Below, piece by piece: positions 23,655-36,559 of a DNA stretch of 64,000 nucleotides (the first letter of the stretch is position 1; each line of letters starts with the position of its first letter). The DNA is from Parasponia andersonii. Lineage: Eukaryota; Streptophyta; Magnoliopsida; Rosales; Cannabaceae. A program made the position numbers and the translations under genes. Location: NCBI GenBank assembly GCA_002914805.1, contig JXTB01000229.1, positions 397,221 through 461,220 of the forward strand, read 5' to 3'. A model generated the notes under the pieces. It searched no databases. It saw only the letters and a program-made list of their open reading frames with translations, and was not told the DNA's origin.

Positions 23655-26600
23655 ATGGCTTTATTTTCTTCCAATCCCTTCGACCGTACGATCAACACAA
23701 CTATGGGGTTGAACCCATCAAGAAAGGTTCGAGTTGTAGCCAAAATTAGGGGCTTTACCGATCGAGAAGCTGAAGTTGCTAGTGGGGTTTCTTGGATCTC
23801 AGTGAATAAGCCCAACGGAGAAGCTTCGGAGTCCGTCACCGTCTCTTTCGGAGACCAATTCGTAAGGTACCCTTGAATTTTGCTTTGATTATTGTGAATT
23901 CGTTATCGAGAATAATGGAATTGTAGCCTGTTTGGTTCCCGAGAAAGTGTGGAAATTTAAGGCAAACAAGTGCCCGAATATTGGGTTCCTTTTAGTGCTT
24001 TTGATTATTGTATTGCAGATAACATAGTTTTGAATTTATGAATATGATTAGTATCAAAACAAGAAATGAAATTAAGAAGGAAAAAAAAAAAAAATGTTAT
24101 AGAAGAAGGAATGAGAACAGAAAGTGAAAAAATATACTGGGTATTAGTCTTCTATTACGTTACCTCTTTGGTTTTTCAGTTTAGTTTAGTTTGGTCTTCG
24201 ACTTTAGCTATCAGGTAGTGAAGTACTAGGAGGTTGCATAAGAAATTAAGGACATATTGTTGACCTGATGGAATTAGGTATTTTAGGCTTGAAAATGAAA
24301 AAGGGTATAGTATAGAAGTTCTAATAGTCTCTCTTTCTTTTGTTGGTTTTTCTTCTTTTTCCTTTTTTCCAACAAGAATCCGTTCTTTTTTACTGCAGCC
24401 GTAAAGATTCCTATGAAGTAGACTATTGTTATGAGCAAAATGAAGACAACGATTTCGTTTTTTCACGCGAAGTAGAACCTCTAGTTTCTGAAGTTTTTAA
24501 TGGTTGTAATGCAACTGTTATTGCCTATGGAGCAAGAAACACCGGAAAGACTTCCGTGATTCAGGTGGTTTCAATTCTCCTTGATTTTTCTTCCTTTACA
24601 AATGTCAGTCCTAGCGTTGTTTTCTTTTACTAAAGTACTGCGACTTTTGAAGGGTTCTTGTGAGAAGCCTGGATTGGCAGCACTTGCAATGACTGAAATT
24701 CTTTCAGTGGCTGAGGAAAATGGAAAGTCAGTTGCTATATCTTTCTACGAGGTTCATCAGGATCGTGTTTGCGATCTATTGGATCCAAAGCAGCCCGCCG
24801 TTTTTGTTTTGGAAGATGCAAAAGGAAAAATTCAACTCAAAGGGCTTTCTCAGGTAAGTTATTTGTCATTTTAGTTTGTTGGATTACACAAAATTCTAGT
24901 ACAACCTTTTTTACATTTCAATTTTCAGGTTCCCGTAAAATCGATGTCAGATTTTCACAAGTTATATGTTGGATTTGATTCACGTAAACCAACACAAAAG
25001 ATAGCCTCTGAGCTACCTCGTAGAAGCCACAAGGGTTTGATAGTGCATGTATCATCTCACAATGAAAACTCCAATACTCTTACAACCGCCAAGATGAATT
25101 TTGTTGACCTAGCAGGTTGTGTCTCTAAGCCGCATCATAATTTATCTTACAATTTTTCGGAACTCTTTTGCCGATATGTTTATGGATACCACCCATGAAT
25201 TTGCACTTTTCAGGTTATGAAGACGTCCGAAAAATGAGTATCGATGGCCTTAATGTTGTTGAGCAGAGCAAGATTAATCAATCTATATATGCTTTTCTGA
25301 ATGTTCTTCATGCTCTGAGTGCCAATGAAAGCCATGTCCCATATCGTGAAAGCAAACTTACACGAATGTTGCAAGATTCCCTGGGAGGGATCAACAAAGT
25401 ATTGATGATAACTTGTTTGGTAAGTCTTTCTTAGGTTTTCTTCTTCTGACGTTTAGAATTGTTTGACACTTTTAATTTTCAATTTTTCTTTTGAATTACA
25501 GAATCCTACAATGTGCCAAGATTCCATATCCATTGTAAAGTTGGCATCTCGCTCTTGTCAAAAGAACAATAAGGCCATTCTGGACTCGACAAGGAAAATT
25601 CATAGTTTGACAAAATCAGTGATGATTTCGTCAAAGAAAAGCCACATTCCTAGAACTGTTTCTGCTACTGCAAAGAAGCAAGCTAGCTCCCGGGTGCTAT
25701 TTTCCCAAAAGAAAGCCAAACCCTTTGCAGTGAAGGGAAGGTATCTTATAAAGAATTTCTCTTCTTTCTTTTTTTTTTTTTTTTTACAATTTCAAATAGA
25801 GTAAATATTTTATTTTATTGATTTAAATCCAAACTAAAAAAATTTTGTTTTGTTTGGAAGGAAACTTTTTGATGAAGCAAGTCATTTGACTCCATCAGAG
25901 AAGGTATTTCTTAAATATTTTATTGTTGTTATTATTTTTAAAATCGTACAAATAAAAAATGTTTCTTTTCTTATAATTTTTTGAATAATATACATCAAAA
26001 TATATAGGAGAGCTTATAGTGAAAATAAGGACAGAGATTCTAATTCTAGAATTAAGAAGCTGACTAAGAGACTATTTAATCAGATCAAATTTTATAATAC
26101 AAATTAAGGTAACAAATTGCAATTAAATATACGTAGAAACAAATTAGTGATTCTAATCAATCAATCAATCAATCAGACTAATCAACAATCAATCTAATAT
26201 CAAGAATATTTTACACTCCCCCTTAAGTTGGTGCAAAAATATCCACTAAGTCAAGCTTGCAAGTTAATTCTTCAAAAAATATCTTCTGTAGTCCTTTTAT
26301 AAAGATATCAGCTAGTTGTTCCTTGGATTGAACAAAAGAGATACAAATTTGTCCATTCTCTAATTTCTCCTTGATAAAGTGTCGATCGATTTTAATATGT
26401 TTTGTTTGATCATGTTGCACCAGAATATAAGCAATACTATTAGATGACTTATTGTCATTGTATAGTTTCATTGGTGCCTTGATACTTACTTTTATTCATC
26501 AACAATCTCTTTTAGCCACAATATTTCACACATACATTGAGCTATTGCCCGAAACTCTGCCTCATCACTGTTGCAAGTTACAATAGATTGTTTCTTACTT

Positions 26601-29600
26601 CTCCAAGTGACAAGGTTTCCACCTACAAACGTACAAAGACTAGAAGTTGATTTTCTCTCAGTTATTGAACCAGCCCAATCTGCATTGGAAAAAACTTCAA
26701 TTGTTTACTGCTGTCCTTTCTTAAAGATAAGACCTCTTTTTGGAAATCTCTTTAAATATCTTAAAATCTTATACACTGCTTTCATATGTTCTTCTTTAGG
26801 CGAATGCTTGTATTGACTTACCACACTAACTGAGAAGGTAATATTAGGTCGTGTATGAGATAGATATATATTAATTTACCAACGATTTTTTTGTACCTTT
26901 CTTTATTCACACTTCTACTTTCATCACACGCCCCAAGTCTATAGTTTGCACTAATAGGAACATCACCAGGTTTACAACCTAGCATTCCAACCAAGTTTAG
27001 TGTATATTTTCTTTGAGATACTGCAATTCCTTTACTGGATCTAGTAACTTCCATGCCTAGAAAATATCGTTATGGGCCAAGATCTTTTCAAATTCTTGAC
27101 TAAGGACCTTCTTCAACAAGAGTATTTCGACTTCATCATTCTCTATAAGAATAATATCATCAACATAAATAATTAAAATGGTAATCTTACATTCTTTCCG
27201 TGTTTAAAGAACATTGTATGGTTAGCTTGACTTTGAGTATACCCAGTTTTCTTTATAAACTTTGAAAATCTGTCAAACCATGCTCTGGGTGATTGCTTCA
27301 AGCCATACAGTGATCTCCTTAATCTGAATATCTTCTTCTCTCCATAAGATTATTCAAAATGAGGTGGTAATTGCATATACACTTCCTCTTCTAATTTCTC
27401 TTTGATAAACACATTCTTAACATCCATTTGATGTAGTGACCATTCTAGATTAATAGCAAGTGATAATAAGACTTTTATAGTATTCATCTTAGCTACTGGG
27501 GCAAATGTCTTCTAATAATCAATGCCATACATTTGAATATATCCTTTTGCTACTAGGCGGGCTTTGTATCTTTGAATTGTCCCACTTGCTTTATATTTAA
27601 CTGTAAACACCCATCTACATCCCACTGGTATTTTCTCCCTCGGTGATTCGGTTAGTTCCCATGTACCATTTTTTTCAAGAGCTTTCATTTCCTCCATTAT
27701 TGCATTTCGCCATTCTGGACTTTTAAAAGCTTCCTGCACAATTTTTGGAAGTTCAATATTGGATAGATTAGAAGTAAACGCCTCATAGGATGGTGAGAGT
27801 CAATGATATGATACAAATTTAGAAATGGGATGCAAAGTACAAGAACGAATGCCTTTTCTAAGAGCAATAGGTTTATCTAGTTCATTAATAGGATCAGGAT
27901 TACTTGTAAATTCCAAATCTGTAGCCTCGGGTTCAGATTCAATGCTTTGCATCAGTAGTGGGTGGATGTCTACTACTTTTTGTTTATGTGGTCTTCCAGA
28001 ATAGACATGTAGTTCACGGTTGTGGACCTCTCCTTGTTTTTCCTTGCTTGGCGATATTAATGGTCGAGGGTTAGTTGGTTTTAAAGGAGACAATAAGGGT
28101 GATTCCTTGGAGCTTGACACATTTGGCACATTTGGTTGTGACTTAGAGTTTGGCAGAGGTGTTGAATTTGGCACGATTGTTGATATACTTGGAGAGGATA
28201 AAGGTGACCCAGTGTTTGGCACATTTGGGGGTTGGATAAGACTCCCAGAACTGCTATTCTACTAAATTCTTCCCCTGAAGAGAAGTACGGAGATAAAAGG
28301 AACTATTTTCATGAAATGTAACATCAAAAGAAACAAACACTTTTATCCCTTTTGAGTTGGAGAATATCCCACCAAAATGCATTTAGTAGCTTTTGGATCT
28401 AGTTTGCTACAGTGTTGGCTATGTATATGAACAAATGCTACACACCCAAAAATTTTTAATGGTAATGATGTAAACAATTTTGTATGCGGAAAAATTTCAG
28501 TCAAAGTATTTATAGGGTTTTTGAATTGTAAGGCACAAGATGGCATTCTATTTATTAAATAAGAAGCTGTTAGGACTTCCTCATCCCAATATTATTTAGG
28601 AACCATATTTGTAAACATTAACGAAAGAGCAACTTCTAGAAAATGACGATTTTTTTTTTCTGTTAGACCATTTTGCTGAGGAGAATCAACACATGAAGAA
28701 TGATGAATAATGCCCTTTTCATTGAGAAAATTTCCTAAAATTCCTGAAAAATACTCTTTGCCATTGTCTGTTCTTAGGACTCACATAGATGTGCCAAATT
28801 GAGTTTGAATCATAGTATAGAAATTTTGAAAAACTTATGCTACTTCAGATTTTTATTTTAGTATATAAACCCAACAAATACGAGTATGATCATCAATAAA
28901 TATCATAAACTACTTTGAGCCAGAAAGACTAGTTAAACGTGATGGACCCCAAATATCACTATGCATAAAAATAAAAGGAGCAAATTTTTCATAAACTTTA
29001 GAATGAAAATGGGACCTTGAGTGTTTGGCAAGCTCACAAACAGCATAACTAAATAGAGGACTTTTATTCTTAAATAACATAGGAAATAACTTTTGTAACT
29101 AGGAAGTCATAGTCTAAAATGTCATAACATAATATCATTCTTTGTAGTCAGAAAAGAGAGGCTTTACTAACTATTTGAACTTGTCCTTCTAGAAAATGTT
29201 GGTCTTCGATATAGTAGGGTCCATCTATAGCCCTAGCATTACTAATCCTCTTCCTTGAGATCAAGTCCTGAAATTCACAATGCGCAGAAGAAAATTTAGC
29301 CACAGAATTATAGTTTTTGGTAAATTTATTGATAGATAATAGATTGTATGTAAGGTTTGGAACATGAAGGACAGAATATAAGGTTAAATTTTTTGAGATT
29401 GGAAGTGAACCTTTCCCTGCAACGGAAGATAGTGACTCATATGCAATTTTGATTTTTTGTTTACCAGAATAGGGATAATAAGATGTAAATAAATTAGAAA
29501 TACCAGTCATATGATCAGAAACTCCGAAATCAATAATCCACGAAACATAGTTTTGAATATTGACACTAAGGCTGAAATCGTTTTACCTTATTAGGCTAAG

Positions 29601-32600
29601 GAGTAAGATTCAATGGAATTAGGAGTATTTTGTTGTTGTCCCATAAATCTGTGTCAAAGATCCCATTGTTCTCTAGTAAAAGGCCTAAAGGTATTACCAC
29701 CCTAATTGGTGGACTGTTGTCCATCTCCAACAACATTGAAAGCACGGTTATTGGTGAGCTATCTAAATTTCTTGTGTTCTTGAGACGGGCAGGTTTGCCA
29801 TGAATCTTCTAGCATATCTCACAAGTGTGATGTGGCTTGTTACCATAGTCACACTACACTCTAATGTTGGATCGATCATCAGGCCTCTTGAAATTTCTTG
29901 TTGTTGCAGAGAAGGTTTGATTGTCAGGAACAACAGCAGCGGGAGTAGCAGATAGAGCAGAAGACTCTGTAGTATGAACTGATGATTGACTTCCCATCAT
30001 CACCAGTTTCGGCTTTCTTCACTTCAAACAGTAGCAAATACTTCATGGATAGAGGGAAGCGGTTCTTCTCCAAGAATTCTCCCTCTGACTTCATCTAGTT
30101 CCTTATTAAGGCCATGGAGAAATTCGAAAATTCGTTCCTTCTCCAGCATCCAAGTGTATTTAGTGCAATAACCCGGACATTTCCATTCAGTTTCACAATA
30201 CTGATCAAGCTCTTGCCAGAGCCCTTTCAGAGTACTATAATACTTAGTTACATTGGAATCCCCTTGTTGTACGCCTTGGATTCGAGTTTTGATTTCGAAT
30301 AATTGTGTTGAATTTTCTACGTCAGAATAGGTTTCAGCAACAGCATCCCAGATTGCTTTGGCAGTCGATAGAAATAGATACATTCGACCAATATCTGCTT
30401 CTATTGAATTGACCAACCAAGCCATGATCATGACATTCTCAGCCTTCCAGGTTGAAAAAGAATTATCTGAAGTGTTTATCTGAAGTGTTTGGCTGTAAAA
30501 CAAATCCAATGAGATAGCCAAACTTTCCTTTTCCAAGAATAAACATCTTAACAGATTGTAACCACTGGAGATAATTTTGGCTACTGAGCTTGTGGGCAGT
30601 GATCTAGAGTGAAAGAGTTTCGATGGCTGTAGGAGGGATGATGGTTGTTTTCGGTGGCTGGGTATTTGTGGAGGTTTCTTCGATTGAAACATCCGATATT
30701 TTTTTTGTCTCGGCTGAGTTTTTTTTTAGGGCAAAGGTTATGGATCATTAAAGCTCTGATACCATGAAACCGTACAAGTAAAAAATGTCTCTTTTCTTAT
30801 AATTTTTTGAATAATTTACATCAAAATATATAAGAGAGTTTACAGTGAGAAGATAAGGACAGATCTAATTCTAATGTTAGAATTAAGAAATTAGGTAAGA
30901 AACTAACTAATTAGATCAGATTTTATAATACAACTTAAGGTCACAAATTACAATTAAATATACATAGAAATAAATTAGTGATTCTAATCAATCAATCAAT
31001 CAGACTAATCAATAATCAATCTAATATCAAGAATATCCTACTTTTATTATTTTAGTTCGAACGGAAAGTGGCAAGTTATTACTTATGTTTTTATTTTCCT
31101 AAATCTTACGGAATCTTAATGCAGGAAAATTCAGCGTTGGAGAATGTTTCAATTGTTGAGACTATAAAAGAGGAAGAGGTGAAGTGAAGTATTTTATTTG
31201 CTTTAGTGTATATTCACACATATCAAGAGGAATTTACAGTTAAATATTTTATTTGATTTAGTTTGTATTCACACACGTCAGGAGGAATTTGTATCTTAAC
31301 TCCGGCAACAACATTATCTTTTTGCAGGGCAAGCCCGTTGGAAATGTCAAGGATGTCACTCTGTATTTAGGAGATGTAATTGGATTTGTTTCTAAATCTA
31401 CTTTGTTATACAGTACCTTAATTTGATAGGTTTCTATAATCTTAGTTAATATTTTGATGCAGGAGAATACGTTTCCAGCTGCTCCAGGTGCTCTTGAGCA
31501 TATTGAACACATGTTTCTGACTGGTCTTGAGGATACTGAACCAACTTCCATAGTGGAAAGGGTAATGGACTATTGCAGCAAAAAGTAACATTATTTCTGG
31601 AAGTTGTTTTCTTAGGTGCAAATAAGAAATCATTCTTGGAAGTTTCTGATTGAAATGAATTCGTTTTCCCTGCAGGATAATCTATCAACTGAGCCTCAAC
31701 ATGCACAATTTACTTCTACAATGGAAAAGGTAATTAAAGAATTGAACAAAAGAAACGAAGTTATGTGGGTTTGGTGAAGACAATGACCTACCTTGTGCAT
31801 GCTTGTCTAGGATGTTTGTAAGCATGGTGAGGGTCAACAAGAGGAATTTACTCCTAGTCTTCGTGACAGCACAAACACAATGTCACTAAAAGAAGGTTGG
31901 TTATACTGATGTGAATCTTGACAAATGAGTGCGCTATAATATTGATGTTTATTTGTATTACTTAAGGTATTCTTTCAATTGTTGCAGACAAAGGCACTGA
32001 AAAAGAAAATGGAAGTTCTCTAGTTGACGATGATAAATCGCCACCAATAAGTGTAAGGTTACGAGAATTATCGAACAATTTGAAGGCGTTATGTTCTGCA
32101 ACTCCATCTTATTTGAAGACAACAGAAAAGAATGAGGTTTCATCGTATGCTTTAGTCCCTGCTGGTGCTGACATTGTGGAACCAAAAACTCCAGTTATTG
32201 AACAGAGTGCAAGGGTAGATGATGTATGGGATGCTAAAAACGTCAATAGTCCTTGGCAGACATGTAGCATTCGCAGTTCTGGAATGAAGGTATGAACTTT
32301 ATTTATTTCGTCCAAGGAGCTCATTTCATGAATCTCTCTTTTAATGTGTTTTGCATGCATTATTCACTTGTCCAAGTTATGATCATTATTTATTTCATCT
32401 AAGTAGCTCGCTTTATGAAACTCTCTTTTATGCAGAATTCACTTGTCCAAGAATGTCTAAGGATTCTAAATACAGCTGATAAGTAAGTACTTTTACTAAG
32501 TTTCTAACTGTATTTAAAACTTATAATAGTTATAGCATGGTTTAACAACAAGGCCATTACTAATATGCCTTTTTTCCTTTATGTTTGTTTAAATAATCAA

Positions 32601-33072
32601 TAGGGAGGAACTGAAAAAATTAAAGGTAAGAGCAATTATTTTTTTCTTTTAACGCAAATATTTTTCCTTACTTCCTTTTCATGATTTATATTTTATTGTT
32701 TCTATTAGGGGATCGGAGAGAAACGATCAACATATATTCTAGAACTTCGTGAAGAATCTCCAGAGCCCTTTAAAAGTGTGAGTTATTTATAGTAAGAACA
32801 AAATAACAATATACATATACCAAGAGCGTATGATGGTAACTGAAAAACTAATATTTTGTTTCAGCTTGATGACTTGAAAGACATTGGGCTTTCAGCCAAG
32901 CAGGTATTTTTTTTCTTTGTTTTTTTTTTTCGCTACTCTTATATTCAGGCATAGTAATATTGTCAGAATTTACCTATTCTCAAACATTCGTTCGTATTAT
33001 TAACTTAATTTTTCTATTTTCACCCAGATCAAGGCCTTGATGAAAACAGAAGTTGGAAGACTTTTTGATTAA
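23655..33072 (+). CDS. Kinesin-like protein, KIN-10 / KIF22 (Kid) type
   Basis: I assembled 17 coding exons: 23655-23866, 24399-24564, 24653-24853, 24929-25115, 25214-25419, 25502-25740, 25861-25903, 31125-31178, 31328-31375, 31463-31561, 31676-31729, 31811-31895, 31988-32289, 32436-32482, 32604-32625, 32709-32777+32865-32903 (two exons), and a last exon 33028-33072; 705 aa. The motor starts [11 protein letters not shown]. The P-loop is GARNTGKT (115-122), switch I is degenerate (ELPRRSH, about 221-227), and switch II DLAGYED begins at 253. [15 protein letters not shown] and [17 protein letters not shown] follow. The C-terminus (633-705) carries two helix-hairpin-helix motifs ([19 protein letters not shown]), as in the chromokinesin KIF22. 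A chromosome/spindle role is inferred; the likely Arabidopsis counterpart is At5g02370. The intron after exon 7 is 5.2 kb and contains a copia element. Confidence 0.9.
25939..26215 (-). repeat. 3' LTR of copia element
   Basis: On the plus strand it begins TAAAATCGTACAAAT and ends AATATTTTACA. It aligns without large gaps to 30765-31041. Its outer terminal dinucleotide is mutated (TA for TG on the plus strand). Confidence 0.85.
26223..30692 (-). pseudogene. Copia gag-pol polyprotein relic
   Basis: Fragments on the minus strand follow the order of a copia polyprotein. Gag is at 30692-30024 ([23 protein letters not shown]). A degenerate zinc knuckle lies at about 29850. The protease has [10 protein letters not shown] at about 29530, where the D-S/T-G active-site serine is Phe. 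GAG-pre-integrase is at about 29250, integrase pieces at about 29000-28340, and reverse transcriptase starts at 27739 ([14 protein letters not shown]), with YVDD at about 27160. RNase H ends at about 26223 ([25 protein letters not shown]). Several stops and frameshifts separate the pieces, so the element cannot encode a working polyprotein. Confidence 0.92.
30765..31041 (-). repeat. 5' LTR of copia element
   Basis: On the plus strand it begins TGAAACCGTACAAGT and ends AATATCCTAC. It lies directly after the complement of the primer-binding site. It has one fewer ATCA unit than the other LTR near its end. Confidence 0.85.
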
Positions 33073-33485
33073 CCAATAATAAGTCATAGGGACTTGAGAT
33101 TTAGGGATAATGTATCATCTTTTCCTCATTTTATTATATTTTCTGCATCACAAAAGGAGATTTATCAATCGAGGCAACATGAAGTTGCCTTCTTCTTTTG
33201 CTATGGTACTAAATGTATAATCTGTGTGATTACTTCCCTGTGTATGCATAATTGGTTGGTTTGCAATATATACATTTAATTGTCTCATGCATCAAGTTAG
33301 TTCTCCTAGGTCGGGCAGTTTTAAATTAATTGCTAAAAAAAAAATCTGGAAGAAGGTAGAATGTGATTACGCTAAACTTGCTTTGGGTTACGTAATCAGC
33401 AAACAACATAAGAAATAGAAGGCAGAGACACATATAAAGACCAACTATGAAATAAAATCAATTTGAAATTAAACATTTTATGATT
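33073..33485. other. Intergenic between convergent genes
   Basis: Short space holding the 3' UTRs of the kinesin gene (+) and the At3g49055-like gene (-). No further feature seen. Confidence 0.5.
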
Positions 33486-35635
33486 TTAATGAAGAAATGC
33501 TTGCATTTCTGGTATCATGCGTCGGACATTCTGCATCCTATTATTTACATTGTTAGTGAGGACTCGCCATGGCCAACATATATGTCTCACCCTACGGCTG
33601 CTCCGCTCTCGACTCTCTGCTTCTTCTAGTTGTCTTGTTAGTTCCTCTATTCTCTCACGGAGCCCAGCAGACCTGCCATCAGCTAGCTGTAAGGACTTTT
33701 CGGCTGCAGCCTGGGCTGCCATGGCTGCAGCAACAAGTTGTTCTTTCAGCTTTAGTTTTCCATTTGATGTGTCTAAAGCTACCTTTGTTCTCTCTAATTC
33801 TTGCTTCAAAATGGCAATCTAATGACACATATATCATTTCGAAACAACTAAGATCAATTGTCAGTTCTGATTAATGAGCATGAAAAGACATATTTGGAAG
33901 GCAACACACCAGGAAAGAAAGCATAAAACAGGGGAGGGATAAAGAGGAATGAAATTTTTACCACTTTGTCGCGTTCTCCAATCTCGACTTTCCCAGCTTC
34001 AACTTCTAGTTCACAAGCTTCCCTCCATCTAGTAACCCCTGCCTGTGTTTCTTTTATTTCCAAGAGGAGTTCCTCAACCTTTCGGACATAAAATAGGGGA
34101 ACAAATTAGCAACAAAAGATTAGCCTGTTCTACGGAAATAGCACAATTTCATAAAGCAAGGAACTACATTTTGAGCCAACACCCTCTCTCTTTCTTCCAA
34201 CTCCTTGATGTATAACTTGTTTTCTGCAATAGTTTGAGCTTGTTTCTCTGCAAGACTCTGTAACCGCTCAGTGTCTGACCTGGCATGGACCTGATGTTAA
34301 GTACCCACCAAAACAAAACTCGAAAGTGCATAGTTTTTCATGCGAACAGATAAAACTGTTCTCCGGAACATTTTCTTTAGCGTGGTATTCTCTTAATAAT
34401 CGAATGGTCACAGTCTAAAAAGGGTATACCTAGATTCTTCCAAAGATCTCCTCAACTGAGAAATTTCGAGCCGTAAATTTTTCATTATTCTCTCCACAGT
34501 GGACGCCTGATAAGAGAGAAATTCCCAATGACAGAGTAATATATAGTTACCACTTGGCATAAAAAGGGCTATATCTAATTCTTAAAGGCCAATCATCTAG
34601 TTATAGCATAGATTTCAGACTAAAGAAATTGGTGTTAGCTTTTGTTTATCAACTTACCACCGCAAGCTATTAAGCAACAAGTATAGTTTAGCCTATCGAT
34701 GAAACTAAACAAAGAGAAGTTGAACATACCAGGCTAACAACCTCCTCCTCGCACTCGCTACTATCCGACTTAGTGCCCGATGAACTCTCTGACAGTTGCT
34801 CATTATTGCCACTGCCCATCATAAACCCGAACCCGAATCCAACTCTCTGCAAAAGGGCCACCCTCTTTTGCTCGCTATTCACCTTCAACCTTTTCTCCAC
34901 AGCTTCCTTCTCCAACAAGGCAACTCTCAGCAAACTGTTGATATCCCTATTCTCCTTTGTCAAACTCACCACACTATTCTCCAACTCCCTCCTCTCCTTC
35001 TTCCCCACTTCTGTATACACACTCACCTTCTCTTCAGCCTCAAAAGCAAGCCTTGTAATCACCATTAGTTCTTCGTTTAATTCCGATTCCAAACTCATCA
35101 AATCACTCTCTTTAACACCATTAGAGGGCTTCCCATCAGCAATTTTTTCTTCGTCCACATTTTTTATGATCCTTCCCAAGCTCTCCTTTGCAGACCGGAT
35201 CGAATCCAAGCATTTAAACAAAAACTCATTACTTCGCTTTCTCTCGATTCCCAGTTCTTCAATCCTCTCCCTGTAAGTTACAACGTCCTTTTCAATCTTC
35301 TCTCTTTCTTTCACTTCCTCGTCGATTCTTGTCATGAACTCGTCTTCCTTTCCTCTCGTTGAAGCCTCTAATTCTCGGAGTCTGTCCCGAAGAGAGTCCT
35401 TCTCGCTCGAAATTTCTGCTACGAGTTTGACTGAATCTGCATAGCGAGTAACCGCCTCGTCTCTTTCTCGCTGGAAGAGATTAAGACTTTCTTCCACGGC
35501 TGACAACTTCGATTGGCTGCGAGATTCTTCGAGCTCGGCCTGAAGATCATGACAAGAGTTCCGTCTGGAACTCGGCGAATCTGGGCCACCATCGTCTTCG
35601 TGAGCTTTTGGGAGCGTTTCTGTGGGATTTTCCAT
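33486..35635 (-). CDS. Coiled-coil protein, At3g49055-like
   Basis: Five exons on the minus strand (35635-34730, 34506-34430, 34279-34168, 34078-33962, 33818-33486) join in frame to 514 aa. The N-terminus MENPTETLPKAHEDD is acidic. Most of residues 30-270 are heptad-rich coiled coil. A Gly/Phe/Met-rich linker (VGFGFGFMMGSG) and an acidic Ser-rich segment precede a second coiled-coil half, and the C-terminus is WPWRVLTNN...MIPEMQAFLH. No enzyme domain is visible. The layout fits the plant family of Arabidopsis At3g49055, uncharacterised with a paramyosin-like description. Exon 3 could also start at an AG 11 bases upstream, but only the chosen site keeps the heptads. Function unknown. Confidence 0.85.
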
Positions 35636-36559
35636 GTGTAAGTGACCATTAGATGAATTTCCATGGATGAGTGGTAAAAGAGAGTTTCAAACCTACCAGT
35701 CAAAGGAATGGTGGTAAGGATGACGTTGCTCAGATAATTGAAGAGTTGGTATGTGCCAGTCATGAGTTTTGGTTCGGTTGCTGACATTAGCTAAATGGAT
35801 ATTTTAAGGGTTACCAATAATATTTTTCTATTCTGGGAATGGTGACATGTTTTTCTTATTTCCACTTTCTCTAGACTTTCCCAAAAAAAACATATGAAAA
35901 ATGGGCACCATATTTATATACAAGGGTAAACTTTGCGACAAACCCGAAAAGAACATTTTTCACACGATCAAATTATACAAATTGAAAAAGCAAAATCCGC
36001 TTTCAGCTTTTGGGCCTGCAAGAGCTTTATGTACTTGGTCAGCATTAATTTTTCTACTTGATCAGCTTCATTAATTCGTTTCCAAATAGTATTTTCAGTT
36101 CAAATCTCGACCAGCACATACATATGTTTCACTCGGATCATAGAAACCAGAATCGGCGGCGATTACTGCGCTCATTTGGATTTTGTAGTCATACTTAAAA
36201 CGACATTAACTGCATGACCCACTCCAGGGCAGTGACCTAAAGTGATCTTACACTCAGTAACGATAACTAAATTAGCTACCGGAAGACACAATAAAAACAA
36301 ACTGTAATGGCACTGTTCTAGTGTCAAAACTAAACATGTAGGGCCAACCAAACTGGCTGCATCATTGTTAATAATCAAAACTTAAAGGAAAATTTGTGAC
36401 AGAAAAGGAAAAATAGAGGCATGACATAATTTCCAGAGTCGATTTCGCTTTAAACAAAACAAATATTCAAAATCTTGTCTCACATCAAAACCCCTAAAGA
36501 ACTTGGATTCTAAGGCTCTAAGCAGTAAACTGCAATACTTGCAATTACGGAAAGAATTC
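35636..36559. other. Intergenic: promoter of coiled-coil gene and 3' region of eL36 copy B
   Basis: No coding gene is supported. The first half is the upstream region of the At3g49055-like gene; the second half lies downstream of eL36 copy B and should contain its 3' UTR. Confidence 0.45.

Larger units (their letters stand above)
25939..31041 (-). mobile_element. Ty1/copia retrotransposon, full length but inactive, antisense in kinesin intron
   Basis: Two direct LTRs of about 277 bp flank an internal region read on the minus strand. Next to the right (5') LTR is GCTCTGATACCA (30753-30764), the complement of the initiator-Met tRNA primer site TGGTATCAGAGC. Next to the left (3') LTR is CTCCCCCTT (26216-26224), a polypurine tract on the element strand. 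Gag, a zinc knuckle, protease, integrase, reverse transcriptase and RNase H fragments follow in copia order. The LTRs differ at about one position in ten by eye, so the insertion is old. No clean 5-bp target duplication remained. Confidence 0.92.

Noticed and set aside
26150-26180. CRISPR-like or satellite array from ATCA repeats
   Set aside because: It is a short ATCA microsatellite inside both copia LTRs, without spacers.
26206-26220. Exact 5-bp target duplication for the copia element
   Set aside because: Left flank ATTTT and right flank TTTTA/TTTAT are T-rich and the outer LTR termini are mutated, so no duplication can be asserted.
34280-34290. Alternative start of exon 3 in the At3g49055-like gene, 11 bases upstream
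   Set aside because: It shifts the frame and destroys the coiled-coil heptads and the downstream family sequence.
34773-35276. 167-codon plus-strand ORF
   Set aside because: Antisense shadow of the first exon of the At3g49055-like gene; Ser/Leu/Phe-rich low-complexity translation.
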